Position numbers and translations under genes: made by a program. Below, piece after piece: positions 8,397-16,568 of a DNA stretch of 64,000 bases. Every line of letters begins with the position of its first letter. The first letter of the stretch is position 1. Source of the DNA: Melioribacteraceae bacterium (GTDB lineage: Bacteria; Bacteroidota; Ignavibacteria; Ignavibacteriales; Melioribacteraceae); assembly GCA_022181065.1 (NCBI GenBank), contig BQMY01000074.1, positions 1 through 64,000 of the forward strand, given 5' to 3'. A model generated the notes under the pieces. It was given only the letters and a program-made list of their open reading frames with translations, ran no database searches and had not been told where the DNA came from.

Positions 8397-10415
8397 ATGA
8401 AACTTTTTACAACAATCTTAATATTTACAATTGTGTCTATCTTACCTGCCCAGAACTGGGTAAGAATTGATACTGTTTTTGCACCTTCCGGCGTTGGAAC
8501 TTTTAGTTTCAGTGCACCTTTTTTTGCCGATATGAATGAAGACGGCTATGATGATCTGTTGTTGGGTAATCTTGACGATATCGCAAAGTTTTATTTCAAT
8601 ACAGGTGAAAATATCCCTCCGGTCTTTCAGATTGATGACACTTTTCTCCATGACATTTACGCGAATGGTCAGCAGGGAACCAATTCATATTATCCTATCG
8701 CTGTTGATTTGGACAATGATGGAGACAATGATCTGGTAATTGGTGGTTATAACGGGTTGATTTATTATGAGAATCTTGGCGAAAATGATACTCTAAGGTG
8801 GAACAAAATTGATACAATGTTTGCCTCGGTTAACTTGCTTATCGGGCAGGATCCTAAACCGGCATTTGCCGATCTGGATAACGATGGTGATTTCGATATG
8901 TTCGTGGGTACCGGCGAAAGTTTTCTGGGGGGACCTGAACCGGGAATAATTTTAGCTTTCAGAAATAACGGCTCGCCTAAATCTCCATTATTCGAGGAAG
9001 ATCAATCATTAAAGCCTGGTATTGGTGATTTGGGAAGAAACGCTTACCCTACTTTCGCGGATATTAACTCCAATGGTACAATTGATCTGCTGGTAGGACG
9101 TGATCTGAAAACTTTTACATACTTCACAAATACCGGTACGGATACAGTTCCCGCATGGACAGATAATTCATGGTTTTTCGCCTTTCCGGAAGAAACCACC
9201 TATTGGAAAAATCCGCATCTTTTCGACATAGACCGCGATAACGATTACGATCTTATATACGGTTCCGATAATGGAAGAATCTTTATGTACGAAAACACCG
9301 GAGATTCTGCCGCGGCAAGTTTTACGTATAACTCGGCGTATTTTAGTCTGATTCAGAATCCGGGTAAAGCATCAACTGTTTCGTTTGCGGATTTTGATGG
9401 TGACGGGGATCAGGATTTTATCTCGGGTAATTTTTACGGTGATATAAATTATTTTGAAAACAGAGGTTCAGCAGGAAAACCGGTTTTCAGAATCACTAAC
9501 GCACCATTTTCCAATATTAATGTTGGTTCTATTTATAATAATCCTGTTTTCGTTGACCTCGAAGCGGATGGCGATTATGATATTGTTTCCGGAGCATTGA
9601 ATGGCGCTTTAAAGTGTTATATAAATAACGGTACTACTTTTACCGAAAACACTACAATGTTTAATGGTATCACTGTTTCAGGAAGCAGTACATGCTCATT
9701 TGCTGATATTGACGGAGATGATGACCTCGATATGATCATGAATGGTGAATCATCCGGCGACTTCAAATTTTATGTCAATTCTGGTGATAATCAGTACGTG
9801 GAATATCCTGATCTGATAACAGGTCTTACCCCGCCAACAAGATCCGCGGTGCGTTTTGCCGATCCCGATGCTGATGGTGACTATGATCTGGTTTTTGGAA
9901 AAGTATTCGGACAGATTTATTTTCTGGAAAACACCGGCGACGCATCCGATCCTGAATTCGAAGAAAATACCGACCTCTTTGAAGGTATTGAAGTATTACA
10001 AAACGCTTGCGCGGATTTTACCGATCTTAACGGCGACACCAAACCTGATATGATAATTGGTGAGTATAATGGTGGATTTTCGCTTTACGAAAACTACTTT
10101 GCTGTTACATCATTAAATAGCAGACACAATTTACCGAGTGATTTTTCTCTTTTACAAAATTACCCCAATCCGTTTAACCCTGCTACGAATATTGAGTTCA
10201 TTTCACCAATTAAAGGAACAGGTTCAATTTATGTTTATGATGTTTTGGGAAATTTAATTAAGTTTAAAGAGTTAAATATCGCAGCCGGAGTAAATTATTA
10301 TAATTTTACAGGGCAGAATCTGGCGAGTGGTGTTTATATATACAGAGTTTCAATCTTTGACAATTCGGGGCAGCTTCAATTCACATCATCCAAAAAGATG
10401 ATGCTTCTGAAGTAA
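8397..10415 (+). CDS. FG-GAP/VCBS repeat surface protein with T9SS tail
   Basis: The 672-residue product has a signal peptide (MKLFTTILIFTIVSILPAQ) and about ten repeats of the form F-ADxDxDGDxDLxxG (for example DLDNDGDNDLVIGGYNG), the calcium-binding FG-GAP/VCBS propeller motif, from about residue 25 to 575. The C-terminus (LLQNYPNPFNPATNIEF ... GVYIYRVS ... KKMMLLK) is a T9SS type A sorting domain. Such proteins are secreted, often as adhesins or parts of larger enzymes, but no catalytic domain is visible here. It lies divergently from the DUF3160 cargo gene; both probably use the same export route. Confidence 0.88.
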   Translation: MKLFTTILIFTIVSILPAQNWVRIDTVFAPSGVGTFSFSAPFFADMNEDGYDDLLLGNLDDIAKFYFNTGENIPPVFQIDDTFLHDIYANGQQGTNSYYPIAVDLDNDGDNDLVIGGYNGLIYYENLGENDTLRWNKIDTMFASVNLLIGQDPKPAFADLDNDGDFDMFVGTGESFLGGPEPGIILAFRNNGSPKSPLFEEDQSLKPGIGDLGRNAYPTFADINSNGTIDLLVGRDLKTFTYFTNTGTDTVPAWTDNSWFFAFPEETTYWKNPHLFDIDRDNDYDLIYGSDNGRIFMYENTGDSAAASFTYNSAYFSLIQNPGKASTVSFADFDGDGDQDFISGNFYGDINYFENRGSAGKPVFRITNAPFSNINVGSIYNNPVFVDLEADGDYDIVSGALNGALKCYINNGTTFTENTTMFNGITVSGSSTCSFADIDGDDDLDMIMNGESSGDFKFYVNSGDNQYVEYPDLITGLTPPTRSAVRFADPDADGDYDLVFGKVFGQIYFLENTGDASDPEFEENTDLFEGIEVLQNACADFTDLNGDTKPDMIIGEYNGGFSLYENYFAVTSLNSRHNLPSDFSLLQNYPNPFNPATNIEFISPIKGTGSIYVYDVLGNLIKFKELNIAAGVNYYNFTGQNLASGVYIYRVSIFDNSGQLQFTSSKKMMLLK

Positions 10416-10465
10416 ATTCAAATCTATAGCTGATAGGGTAAATTTACATTTGGGTATTTATGATT

Positions 10466-10489
10466 TCAGGGTGGATTATTCCACCCTGA
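10466..10489 (+). terminator. Stem-loop after the FG-GAP gene
   Basis: TCAGGGTGGA pairs perfectly with TCCACCCTGA around a four-base loop, 50 bases after the stop codon. There is no strong T-run, so it may be an imperfect terminator or an mRNA 3'-end stabiliser. Confidence 0.5.
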
Positions 10490-10495
10490 TTAAGC

Positions 10496-10516
10496 TTGTC
10501 ACAAAAAATGTGACAA
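10496..10516. promoter_or_regulatory. Inverted repeat TTGTCACA-N5-TGTGACAA
   Basis: An 8-5-8 perfect inverted repeat lies 80 bases upstream of the small basic membrane protein gene. It looks like a dimer operator, but it could also be a weak hairpin because the loop is all A. Confidence 0.4.
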
Positions 10517-10538
10517 ATTAATCATAGTATTCTTGAAA

Positions 10539-10554
10539 TGTGATTGTCGTCACG
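10539..10554. promoter_or_regulatory. Possible Crp/Fnr-family site
   Basis: TGTGA-N6-TCACG differs by one base from the TGTGA-N6-TCACA layout bound by Crp-type regulators and ends 42 bases upstream of the next start codon. The Crp-type site in this lineage is not known to me, so this is a weak call. Confidence 0.3.
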
Positions 10555-10596
10555 ATGTTTATTTTTACTCCAGATGTTTCACAGGAGCTTTAGGTT

Positions 10597-11106
10597 ATGG
10601 ATGATATAATGTTGATGCTTTTTAATCTGTTGAAGATTCTCGTGGTTGTAACCATAGCTGTGATAATCTTGACGTACCTCTATAATTTGGTTGTTGGTAG
10701 AAAAAGACAATCAAAAGAAGAGCAGTCATTAATAGAAAGAAAGGAAGCAGCGAAAAAAAGAGAAGCTGAAGAAAAATTAAAAACCAGGACTAAGAAAAAA
10801 ACCTCTTCAGACCTTTCATTAAGTCATTCAACAGATCACAGGGAGCACTCCAGAAGCAGGTCTCGTTCTTCACGCGATTCGAAGGTACATTCTTCTGATT
10901 TCGCCAAGAGAATTACTCTTACAGAGACCGAACGTTCAAAAAGGCAACCTGTAATAACAATTACAAAACCGGAAGAAATTGCAGCTACCAAATTTGATGA
11001 AAAAAGGGTTCGCTCAAAGAAAAAGAAAGTCTCACCCAGAATGGAAGTTGTTTACATTAAAAAGAATTATTTTAGTAAACCTGTTCCTGTAAAAGTATTC
11101 AAATAA
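10597..11106 (+). CDS. Small membrane-anchored basic protein, unknown
   Basis: I do not recognise this 169-residue protein. It has one N-terminal membrane helix (about residues 5-30, LLKILVVVTIAVIILTYLYN) and then a strongly charged, lysine-, arginine- and serine-rich tail with low complexity around KKREAEEKLKTRTKKKTSSD and HSRSRSRSSRDSK. A likely coiled region spans residues 40-70. An AGGAGC ribosome site precedes the ATG. The tail would face the cytoplasm under the positive-inside rule and could bind nucleic acid or membranes, but that is only inference. It precedes the EamA transporter gene by 53 bases. Confidence 0.6.
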   Translation: MDDIMLMLFNLLKILVVVTIAVIILTYLYNLVVGRKRQSKEEQSLIERKEAAKKREAEEKLKTRTKKKTSSDLSLSHSTDHREHSRSRSRSSRDSKVHSSDFAKRITLTETERSKRQPVITITKPEEIAATKFDEKRVRSKKKKVSPRMEVVYIKKNYFSKPVPVKVFK

Positions 11107-11159
11107 GTTTTTTCAAAATAATTTAGTTCTTATCTTTAGCCCCTGAATTAAGGAGAACT

Positions 11160-12053
11160 ATGTTATTTTTAGGTGAAATATCCGCACTCGCTGCAGCACT
11201 GCTCTGGTCATTTAACAGCATATCTTTAACTGAGGCAACCGTCCGGGTGGGGTCGGTACTCGTTAATATTGCCCGCATGTTTTTTGCTTCCTTCTATCTG
11301 ATTATCACCATTTTACTTCTCGGCGCTTCATTCGATCTATCATCTTCCCAATATTTTAACCTGATAATTTCCGGGTTTATTGGTCTGATTGCAGGAGACA
11401 CATTCCTGCTAAAATCGCTTGAGCAAATTGGCGCGCGCCTCGGAATGTTACTAATGTCGCTTGCTCCCCCGATATCAGCGGTTCTGGCATTCATATTTCT
11501 TAATGAGGTATTATCTCTTACCGCCGTTATTGGAATTGCAGTTACACTTTTAGGAGTAGCATTTGTAATTCTCGATAAAGGGCAAAAAGCTCAGCCGCGC
11601 AAATTTAATCTCGCAGGTGTTGTTTTTGGTATTTTAGCCGCAACCGGGCAGGCAACCGGACTCATATTCGCGAAAGAAGCATTTTACGAGGGTCCTCTTG
11701 ATGAATTCGTAGCTGCTTTTATCAGAATTTTCACCTCCACAATTGCACTCTATTTTGTAGCGCGACTGTTCGGGAAAATTAAAAACCCGGTAAGAGTATA
11801 TAAAAATGATCCTGTTGCATTCAAGCATACCATATGGGCATCGATCCTTGGACCATACCTTGGAATAACCGCAAGTTTGCTCGCTGTGGCTCACACAAAA
11901 GTTGGGATTGCCGCCACACTCATGGCTACAATGCCAATACTAATGCTGCCGATTTCAAAATATTATTATAAAGAGAAGTTAACATGGAAGGCAATACTTG
12001 GTGCTTTTATTGCCGTTGGAGGGGTATCATTATTATTTATAAATGATATATAA
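11160..12053 (+). CDS. EamA/DMT family transporter
   Basis: The 297-residue protein has ten predicted membrane helices arranged as two EamA repeats (about residues 5-140 and 150-295), the usual size for drug/metabolite transporters of this superfamily. Typical features are GEISALAAALLWSFNSI at the start and the GIAVTLLGVAFVILDKG stretch ending the first repeat. It probably exports or imports a small metabolite across the inner membrane; the substrate cannot be told from sequence. An AAGGAG ribosome site lies just before the ATG. Confidence 0.88.
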   Translation: MLFLGEISALAAALLWSFNSISLTEATVRVGSVLVNIARMFFASFYLIITILLLGASFDLSSSQYFNLIISGFIGLIAGDTFLLKSLEQIGARLGMLLMSLAPPISAVLAFIFLNEVLSLTAVIGIAVTLLGVAFVILDKGQKAQPRKFNLAGVVFGILAATGQATGLIFAKEAFYEGPLDEFVAAFIRIFTSTIALYFVARLFGKIKNPVRVYKNDPVAFKHTIWASILGPYLGITASLLAVAHTKVGIAATLMATMPILMLPISKYYYKEKLTWKAILGAFIAVGGVSLLFINDI

Positions 12054-12201
12054 TCGCCGGATGTTTGACCAAAAAGTCTAAATACCCAATGAATCATCCT
12101 CCGTCTTTCGACTATCGTCGAAATCCACCTCCTTCGTAAGGAGGACTTTTAAAACTGGCAGATTTGCCAAAGGTCAAAAGTCCTTCCCTTTAATAAAGTT
12201 T

Positions 12202-12370
12202 ACAAACCTCAGGTTTGGGAAATCCGCCCCAGGCGGATAGGATGGGTTCGTTTAATATCATGCTTTTTTCGGGGGTTTCCCGCCCTGCGGGACAAGCGAG
12301 AGACGTTGTCGTGAGCTTTTGCCTGCCCCGTGTAGCGGGGTCGAAGGGCTTCACCCACCTATGATGGTCG
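12202..12370. repeat. Dispersed intergenic repeat, copy A
   Basis: Shared pieces with the gap at 55.6 kb, in the same order, are ACAAACCTCAGGT (12202-12214), the TGAGC...GCCTG.CCCG....GCGGGG module (12312-12340) and CACCCACCT near 12353-12361. The module also appears at 26833-26865. This makes it a mosaic non-coding repeat family. Confidence 0.6.
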
Positions 12371-12457
12371 TTAATCTATGATTGTAAATTTTAAGTAACA
12401 AACGAAAAACAAAAACTGAATGCCTCCCGATTTTACTGTAGGACAATGACATAGATG

Positions 12458-12495
12458 TTTTTGCAAGGGGCTTACTCCCTTTTTAGTCAGCCCCT
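12458..12495 (-). repeat. 3'-end repeat (GCTGACT...CCCCTTG), copy 1
   Basis: On the minus strand this reads GCTGACTAAAAAGGGA followed by six bases and CCCCTTG-CAAAAA. Nearly the same sequence lies at 29484-29520. Both copies sit within 6 bases beyond the end of a minus-strand gene. AGGGGCT and AGCCCCT can pair here, so a stem-loop is possible. Confidence 0.6.
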
Positions 12496-12500
12496 GGTCT

Positions 12501-14672
12501 TTACAATTTTTCTGTAATAAAATCTGTGATCATCCTGAATAAATGCTGGCGTGTATTACCGCCGTAAATAGAATGATTCTTCTCGGGATAGTAAAACATC
12601 CTGAACTGCACACCTTCTTTTATCAACTTTTCTGATAATTTGATTGAATTCTGCAGGTGAACATTATCATCAGCGGTTCCATGGATAAGGAGAAGATCAC
12701 CTTTTATATTACCGGCATGTGTCAAAACAGAACCGTTTTTATACCCCTCCTGATTTAGCTCCGGAAGAGACATATATCTTTCTGTGTAAATATTGTCATA
12801 ATAATGCCAGTCTGTCACTGGAGCAACTGAAACTGCGGCTTTATATAAATCAGGTTTCATAGCTAAACTGAGAGATGAAACGTAACCGCCATAACTCCAT
12901 CCCCAGATACCTATTCTGTTTTCATCAATGTAACCAAGAGTTTTCATATATTCGGCGGCTGCGGCAATGTCGTTAACCTCATATTTTCCAAGCTGTCTGT
13001 AAACCACGTGTTTAAAATCGGTTCCTCGACCACCTGTGCCTCGGTTATCAACGTATAAAATAACATATCCATTATTCGCGAGATAATGATGCCACAGCAG
13101 AGAACTTCCGCCCCACCTGTCCCTGACAATCTGTGAACCGGGCCCCGAGTAGTTATAAATGAGCATCGGATATTTTTTTGAGGCATCGAAGTTATAAGGT
13201 TTGATCAACATCATATTGATGCCGACACTATCTTTTGTGAGGAAGCTCTTGAATTCAGGTGTGCGAAGGTTATAGTCTTCGAGTATATTTTTTTCGCTAC
13301 CCTTGACCGTATATAACTTTTCGCCGGTAATATTATATAATGTAACCAGACTTAACCGGTGAATACTATTGTATGTATCGATAAAATAGTTTGGATTGTC
13401 ACTCAGTGATACATCATGATAGCCTTTGGGTTCGGTTAGTCTTTTCAAATTTGAGCCATCAAACTCAACAGAGTATAAATCCTGAAAAATAGTGCCTCTG
13501 ATATTTGAGGTAAAAAATATTTTATCGAACCTGAAATCGATAGCCTCAATTTCGTTTACCTCTCTCGGACCAATATCAAGATGTTTTACAAGATTCCCCT
13601 GATAATCGTACAAATAAATATGTTTATATCCGCTCCGCTCGGAAGTCCATGTAAATAATTTCTTTTCAGGGATAAACCTCAGATTATCGTCTGTTTTAAT
13701 CCATCCTTCAGATTTTTCCTCAATCATCTCAAACATTTCTTCATGTTCCGGATTATAGAAAAGTAATTCAAGTTTATTCTGGATGCGGTTTGTTTTCTGT
13801 ATTGCGAAAAATGATGTCCCCTTTACCGGTGTTATTTCAGGTATATAAAACTCTTCATCGTAATTGAATGCCAACCAGTTGATTTCACGTGTATCTGTAT
13901 TTATGATGCCCACAGTCATTGAGGAATTTTCGCCACCGGCTTTAGGATATGGAATATCTAAAAAATTGAAATAAAGTGAATCCCATTTAGCAATTTTAAC
14001 TTCAGGGACATATTTCTGATCAAACCTCCAAAAGGCTATAAAATTCCCCTGATCAGAAGCTCTCCACCCTTTAACAGCGCCAAGTTCCTCCTGATATACC
14101 CAGTCAAAATGACCATTTATTATATTACCATCACCATCAAAAGTTAATTGAACAGTTTCAAAAGTTTCGAGGTTATAACGGAAAAGATTATCATCTTTTA
14201 CAAAGACTACACTTTTACTATCACCTGTAAATCCGGGCACCCACTGTTTTGAATTTTCCTCTTTTAATAGATGCCAATAATCTTCTTTTGTATCGTAAAT
14301 AATAATATCACCACCGGGCTTCGAGTATCTCGGCATCAGGTAGTTTGTTATAAGAATATATCTTTCGTCAGGAGACCACTCATACCATTTTATTCCGGCA
14401 CTTTCATCACCAATTCTGGCAGATACTTTTGAACCTTCCAGCACGGTCTCCATTTTGGCAGAACCGGGACTCCATTTGACTATATTATTTTCACCGGAGT
14501 TGAGATCATAACGAAGATAAGTATAAGCCTCTCCAGCCTCTATCCATTGAACCTGTGACTGGGAGGGTGAAATTAATTCCGGGTTAGAGAATATATCATC
14601 AAACGTAAGCTCTTTTTTCTGTGCAAAAACTAAAACAGAAAACGAAAGAAAGAGAAGAATTATTTGTCTCAT
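12501..14672 (-). CDS. Dipeptidyl peptidase IV (S9B family)
   Basis: The 723-residue enzyme has a signal peptide (MRQIILLFLSFSVLVFAQ), an N-terminal eight-bladed propeller (DPPIV_N) and a C-terminal alpha/beta hydrolase (Peptidase_S9, about residues 500-723). The catalytic triad is visible as Ser593 in GWSYGGY, Asp668 in HGTADDNV and His700 in KNHSIYGG. The double-Glu motif that binds the substrate N-terminus, DWVYQEELG (Glu195, Glu196), separates it from other S9 peptidases. It should remove X-Pro dipeptides from peptides in the periplasm. It follows the RfbD-like gene by 14 bases and may be co-transcribed with it. Confidence 0.95.
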   Translation of the reverse strand: MRQIILLFLSFSVLVFAQKKELTFDDIFSNPELISPSQSQVQWIEAGEAYTYLRYDLNSGENNIVKWSPGSAKMETVLEGSKVSARIGDESAGIKWYEWSPDERYILITNYLMPRYSKPGGDIIIYDTKEDYWHLLKEENSKQWVPGFTGDSKSVVFVKDDNLFRYNLETFETVQLTFDGDGNIINGHFDWVYQEELGAVKGWRASDQGNFIAFWRFDQKYVPEVKIAKWDSLYFNFLDIPYPKAGGENSSMTVGIINTDTREINWLAFNYDEEFYIPEITPVKGTSFFAIQKTNRIQNKLELLFYNPEHEEMFEMIEEKSEGWIKTDDNLRFIPEKKLFTWTSERSGYKHIYLYDYQGNLVKHLDIGPREVNEIEAIDFRFDKIFFTSNIRGTIFQDLYSVEFDGSNLKRLTEPKGYHDVSLSDNPNYFIDTYNSIHRLSLVTLYNITGEKLYTVKGSEKNILEDYNLRTPEFKSFLTKDSVGINMMLIKPYNFDASKKYPMLIYNYSGPGSQIVRDRWGGSSLLWHHYLANNGYVILYVDNRGTGGRGTDFKHVVYRQLGKYEVNDIAAAAEYMKTLGYIDENRIGIWGWSYGGYVSSLSLAMKPDLYKAAVSVAPVTDWHYYDNIYTERYMSLPELNQEGYKNGSVLTHAGNIKGDLLLIHGTADDNVHLQNSIKLSEKLIKEGVQFRMFYYPEKNHSIYGGNTRQHLFRMITDFITEKL

Positions 14673-14686
14673 TGTTTTCTCCGATA

Positions 14687-15586
14687 TTATAACTGCAATT
14701 CTTTACGCATAAGTGATAAACTTTCCTCGATAGTGCGTGGTTTATAACCAAGTTCGGTCTCTGCCTTGAGAATTACCAGCCCGGATTTTAACGGTCTTGG
14801 TGCCGGCTGATTTAATTCAGCAGTAGTAATTTCTGAAATGAATGATTTGTCCAAACCAAAATAGTCAGCGATCCTCAATGTAAACTGATATCTGTTCAAA
14901 AATTCCGATCCGCCAATATTATATACACCGGATTTGTCAAATTCAATAATCCCCGAGATGGCGGAAACCAGATCATCAATAAAAGTCGGGTTATTTATCT
15001 GATCGTTGACAATTCGTATCGGTTTTTCATCTTTTAACGAATTCACTACCCATTTCACAAAATCTTGTCGCCCATGCCTGGCTACACCGTAAAGTACATT
15101 AGTACGAATTACCGCATGTTTAACCCCGGATGCTTTTAAGGCATTCTCCCCCGCTAATTTTGTTCTGCCGTAATAACCAATTGGTTCGGGTCTGTCTTCT
15201 TCAGTGTAAGGACCTGAATTTCCATCAAAAACATAATCTGTCGATAAATGTATAATTTTGGCTTGAGTAATTTTACCATACTTCGCGAGATATTCAACCG
15301 CGTTAACATTAGTGCTGTAGGCCGCCTCTTTATCAGATTCACATTTATCTACGTTGGTGTATGCCGCAGTATGAATTATCACATCAGGATAAAATTCTGT
15401 TACAACTTTCTTTACGGCTTTTTTATCGGTAAGGTCAAGAGATATATATGGTATTCCATCAATGACCGATTTTTCCTCGAATGAAGATCCCAGAAGTTCA
15501 ACATTCTTATTTGCTGAATAAAATTCTATAATTCTCTGACCAAGCATGCCATTAGCACCGGTAACTAAAATTCTCAGTTTTCTCAT
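14687..15586 (-). CDS. rfbD: dTDP-4-dehydrorhamnose reductase-like (RfbD family)
   Basis: The 299-residue extended SDR has the NAD(P) motif GANGMLGQRI at residues 9-18, STDYVFDGNSGPY and the catalytic YYGRTKLAGE (YxxxK), all standard for RfbD. RfbD reduces dTDP-4-keto-L-rhamnose to dTDP-L-rhamnose. The ATG overlaps the stop codon of the PfkB kinase gene by four bases (ATGA), so the two are translationally coupled. RfbA and RfbB are not in the window, while an RfbC lies 2 kb away on the same strand. A different dTDP- or NDP-sugar substrate is possible. Confidence 0.8.
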   Translation of the reverse strand: MRKLRILVTGANGMLGQRIIEFYSANKNVELLGSSFEEKSVIDGIPYISLDLTDKKAVKKVVTEFYPDVIIHTAAYTNVDKCESDKEAAYSTNVNAVEYLAKYGKITQAKIIHLSTDYVFDGNSGPYTEEDRPEPIGYYGRTKLAGENALKASGVKHAVIRTNVLYGVARHGRQDFVKWVVNSLKDEKPIRIVNDQINNPTFIDDLVSAISGIIEFDKSGVYNIGGSEFLNRYQFTLRIADYFGLDKSFISEITTAELNQPAPRPLKSGLVILKAETELGYKPRTIEESLSLMRKELQL

Positions 15587-16464
15587 TCTCTTTTCAATTT
15601 GTTAATAATAAAATCAATACTTTTCCCGGATTCTATTGAAGCGAAATTTTCTGACACGACAGTCGCTTCTTCCAAAGCCGAAAATACATTACCATTCAAA
15701 ACATAATAATAAAAGAAGAATGCACCAAAAATATCTCCACACCCGACGCACCCCCTGGTTGAAATTCTTTTTATAGAAATGAAGGAATATTCCACTTCCT
15801 CATTTTTTCGGTAATATACTGCCGCGCCTTTGGCACCGTATGTTACAATCAGCACCTTCACCCCTGCCGACAAGATTTCCCGAATAGATTCAGACTGAGC
15901 CGGGAAAATTTTGATACTTTCAAGTTCAGTATCATTTACCTGAATAATGTCAAAGCAATTCAACCACTCTTGCCGTGAGGGCAATTTTCTAAAATATCTT
16001 CGTCCCTGCTCATCCATTCCACGTGTAAGAGTGTGTAAATCCGCATACATTATTCCTTTGTACTCGGCTCTGACCCGTTTTATATCCTCCAGCTTAAAAT
16101 CATTACCGGAGATGAAATTGAACAAGATACCATCAAAATTGGTCAACCTTTCATTTTCGGGAAGCGGTAGTGGTTCAGGCATGGCAAGATACCTCTCCTC
16201 CCGTTCTTTATCAGGGTGAATTGTTAGTTCAACCCGAACACCTGATTTTATTTCAGGTGAAAGAGACCTGTCATATCGATCATATAAAGGGGCGAACCAT
16301 TTATATTTATCATCGATACCTGTTAAAATGGAAATATTATCCTCGGAAGTTGAACATCCTGTAACACCAATAACGTTGTAATATATGCCGCCCGGTGAAT
16401 ATTTTTTCTCATCGTTCTGTAAAACAGTATCAAAGGCTGAATGTCCGGCAAATAATAAATTCAT
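15583..16464 (-). CDS. PfkB family carbohydrate kinase
   Basis: The protein (293 residues from the ATG at 16464; an upstream in-frame TTG would add four) matches the ribokinase/PfkB fold. The C-terminal anion-hole and catalytic motif reads RGCVGCGDIFGAFFF, where the usual GAGD is GCGD with the catalytic Asp kept. The central VNDTELESIKIF matches the family's NxxE region. It should phosphorylate a sugar or nucleoside using ATP; the substrate is unknown. Coupling with the RfbD-like gene by a four-base overlap hints at a role in sugar-nucleotide or envelope sugar metabolism. Confidence 0.82.
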   Translation of the reverse strand: MNLLFAGHSAFDTVLQNDEKKYSPGGIYYNVIGVTGCSTSEDNISILTGIDDKYKWFAPLYDRYDRSLSPEIKSGVRVELTIHPDKEREERYLAMPEPLPLPENERLTNFDGILFNFISGNDFKLEDIKRVRAEYKGIMYADLHTLTRGMDEQGRRYFRKLPSRQEWLNCFDIIQVNDTELESIKIFPAQSESIREILSAGVKVLIVTYGAKGAAVYYRKNEEVEYSFISIKRISTRGCVGCGDIFGAFFFYYYVLNGNVFSALEEATVVSENFASIESGKSIDFIINKLKRE

Positions 16465-16568
16465 ACTAAGTGTCAAAATAAATTGCTGATACCTGAAATA
16501 AATTTTACATAAATTAAGATGTAAATATTGCTAATAAAAGTTTTTATTGCCAAATCGACGAAAATTTT

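Larger units (their letters stand above)
12054..12500. other. Intergenic region built of short palindromic repeats
   Basis: There is no credible gene in this 447-base gap. It contains a chain of small GC-rich palindromes (CCTCCTT/AAGGAGG near 12130, ATCCGCC/GGCGGAT near 12223, TCCCGC/GCGGGA near 12280, CCCCG/CGGGG near 12326) and segments shared with the gaps at 55.6 kb, 26.8 kb and 29.5 kb. Confidence 0.7.
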
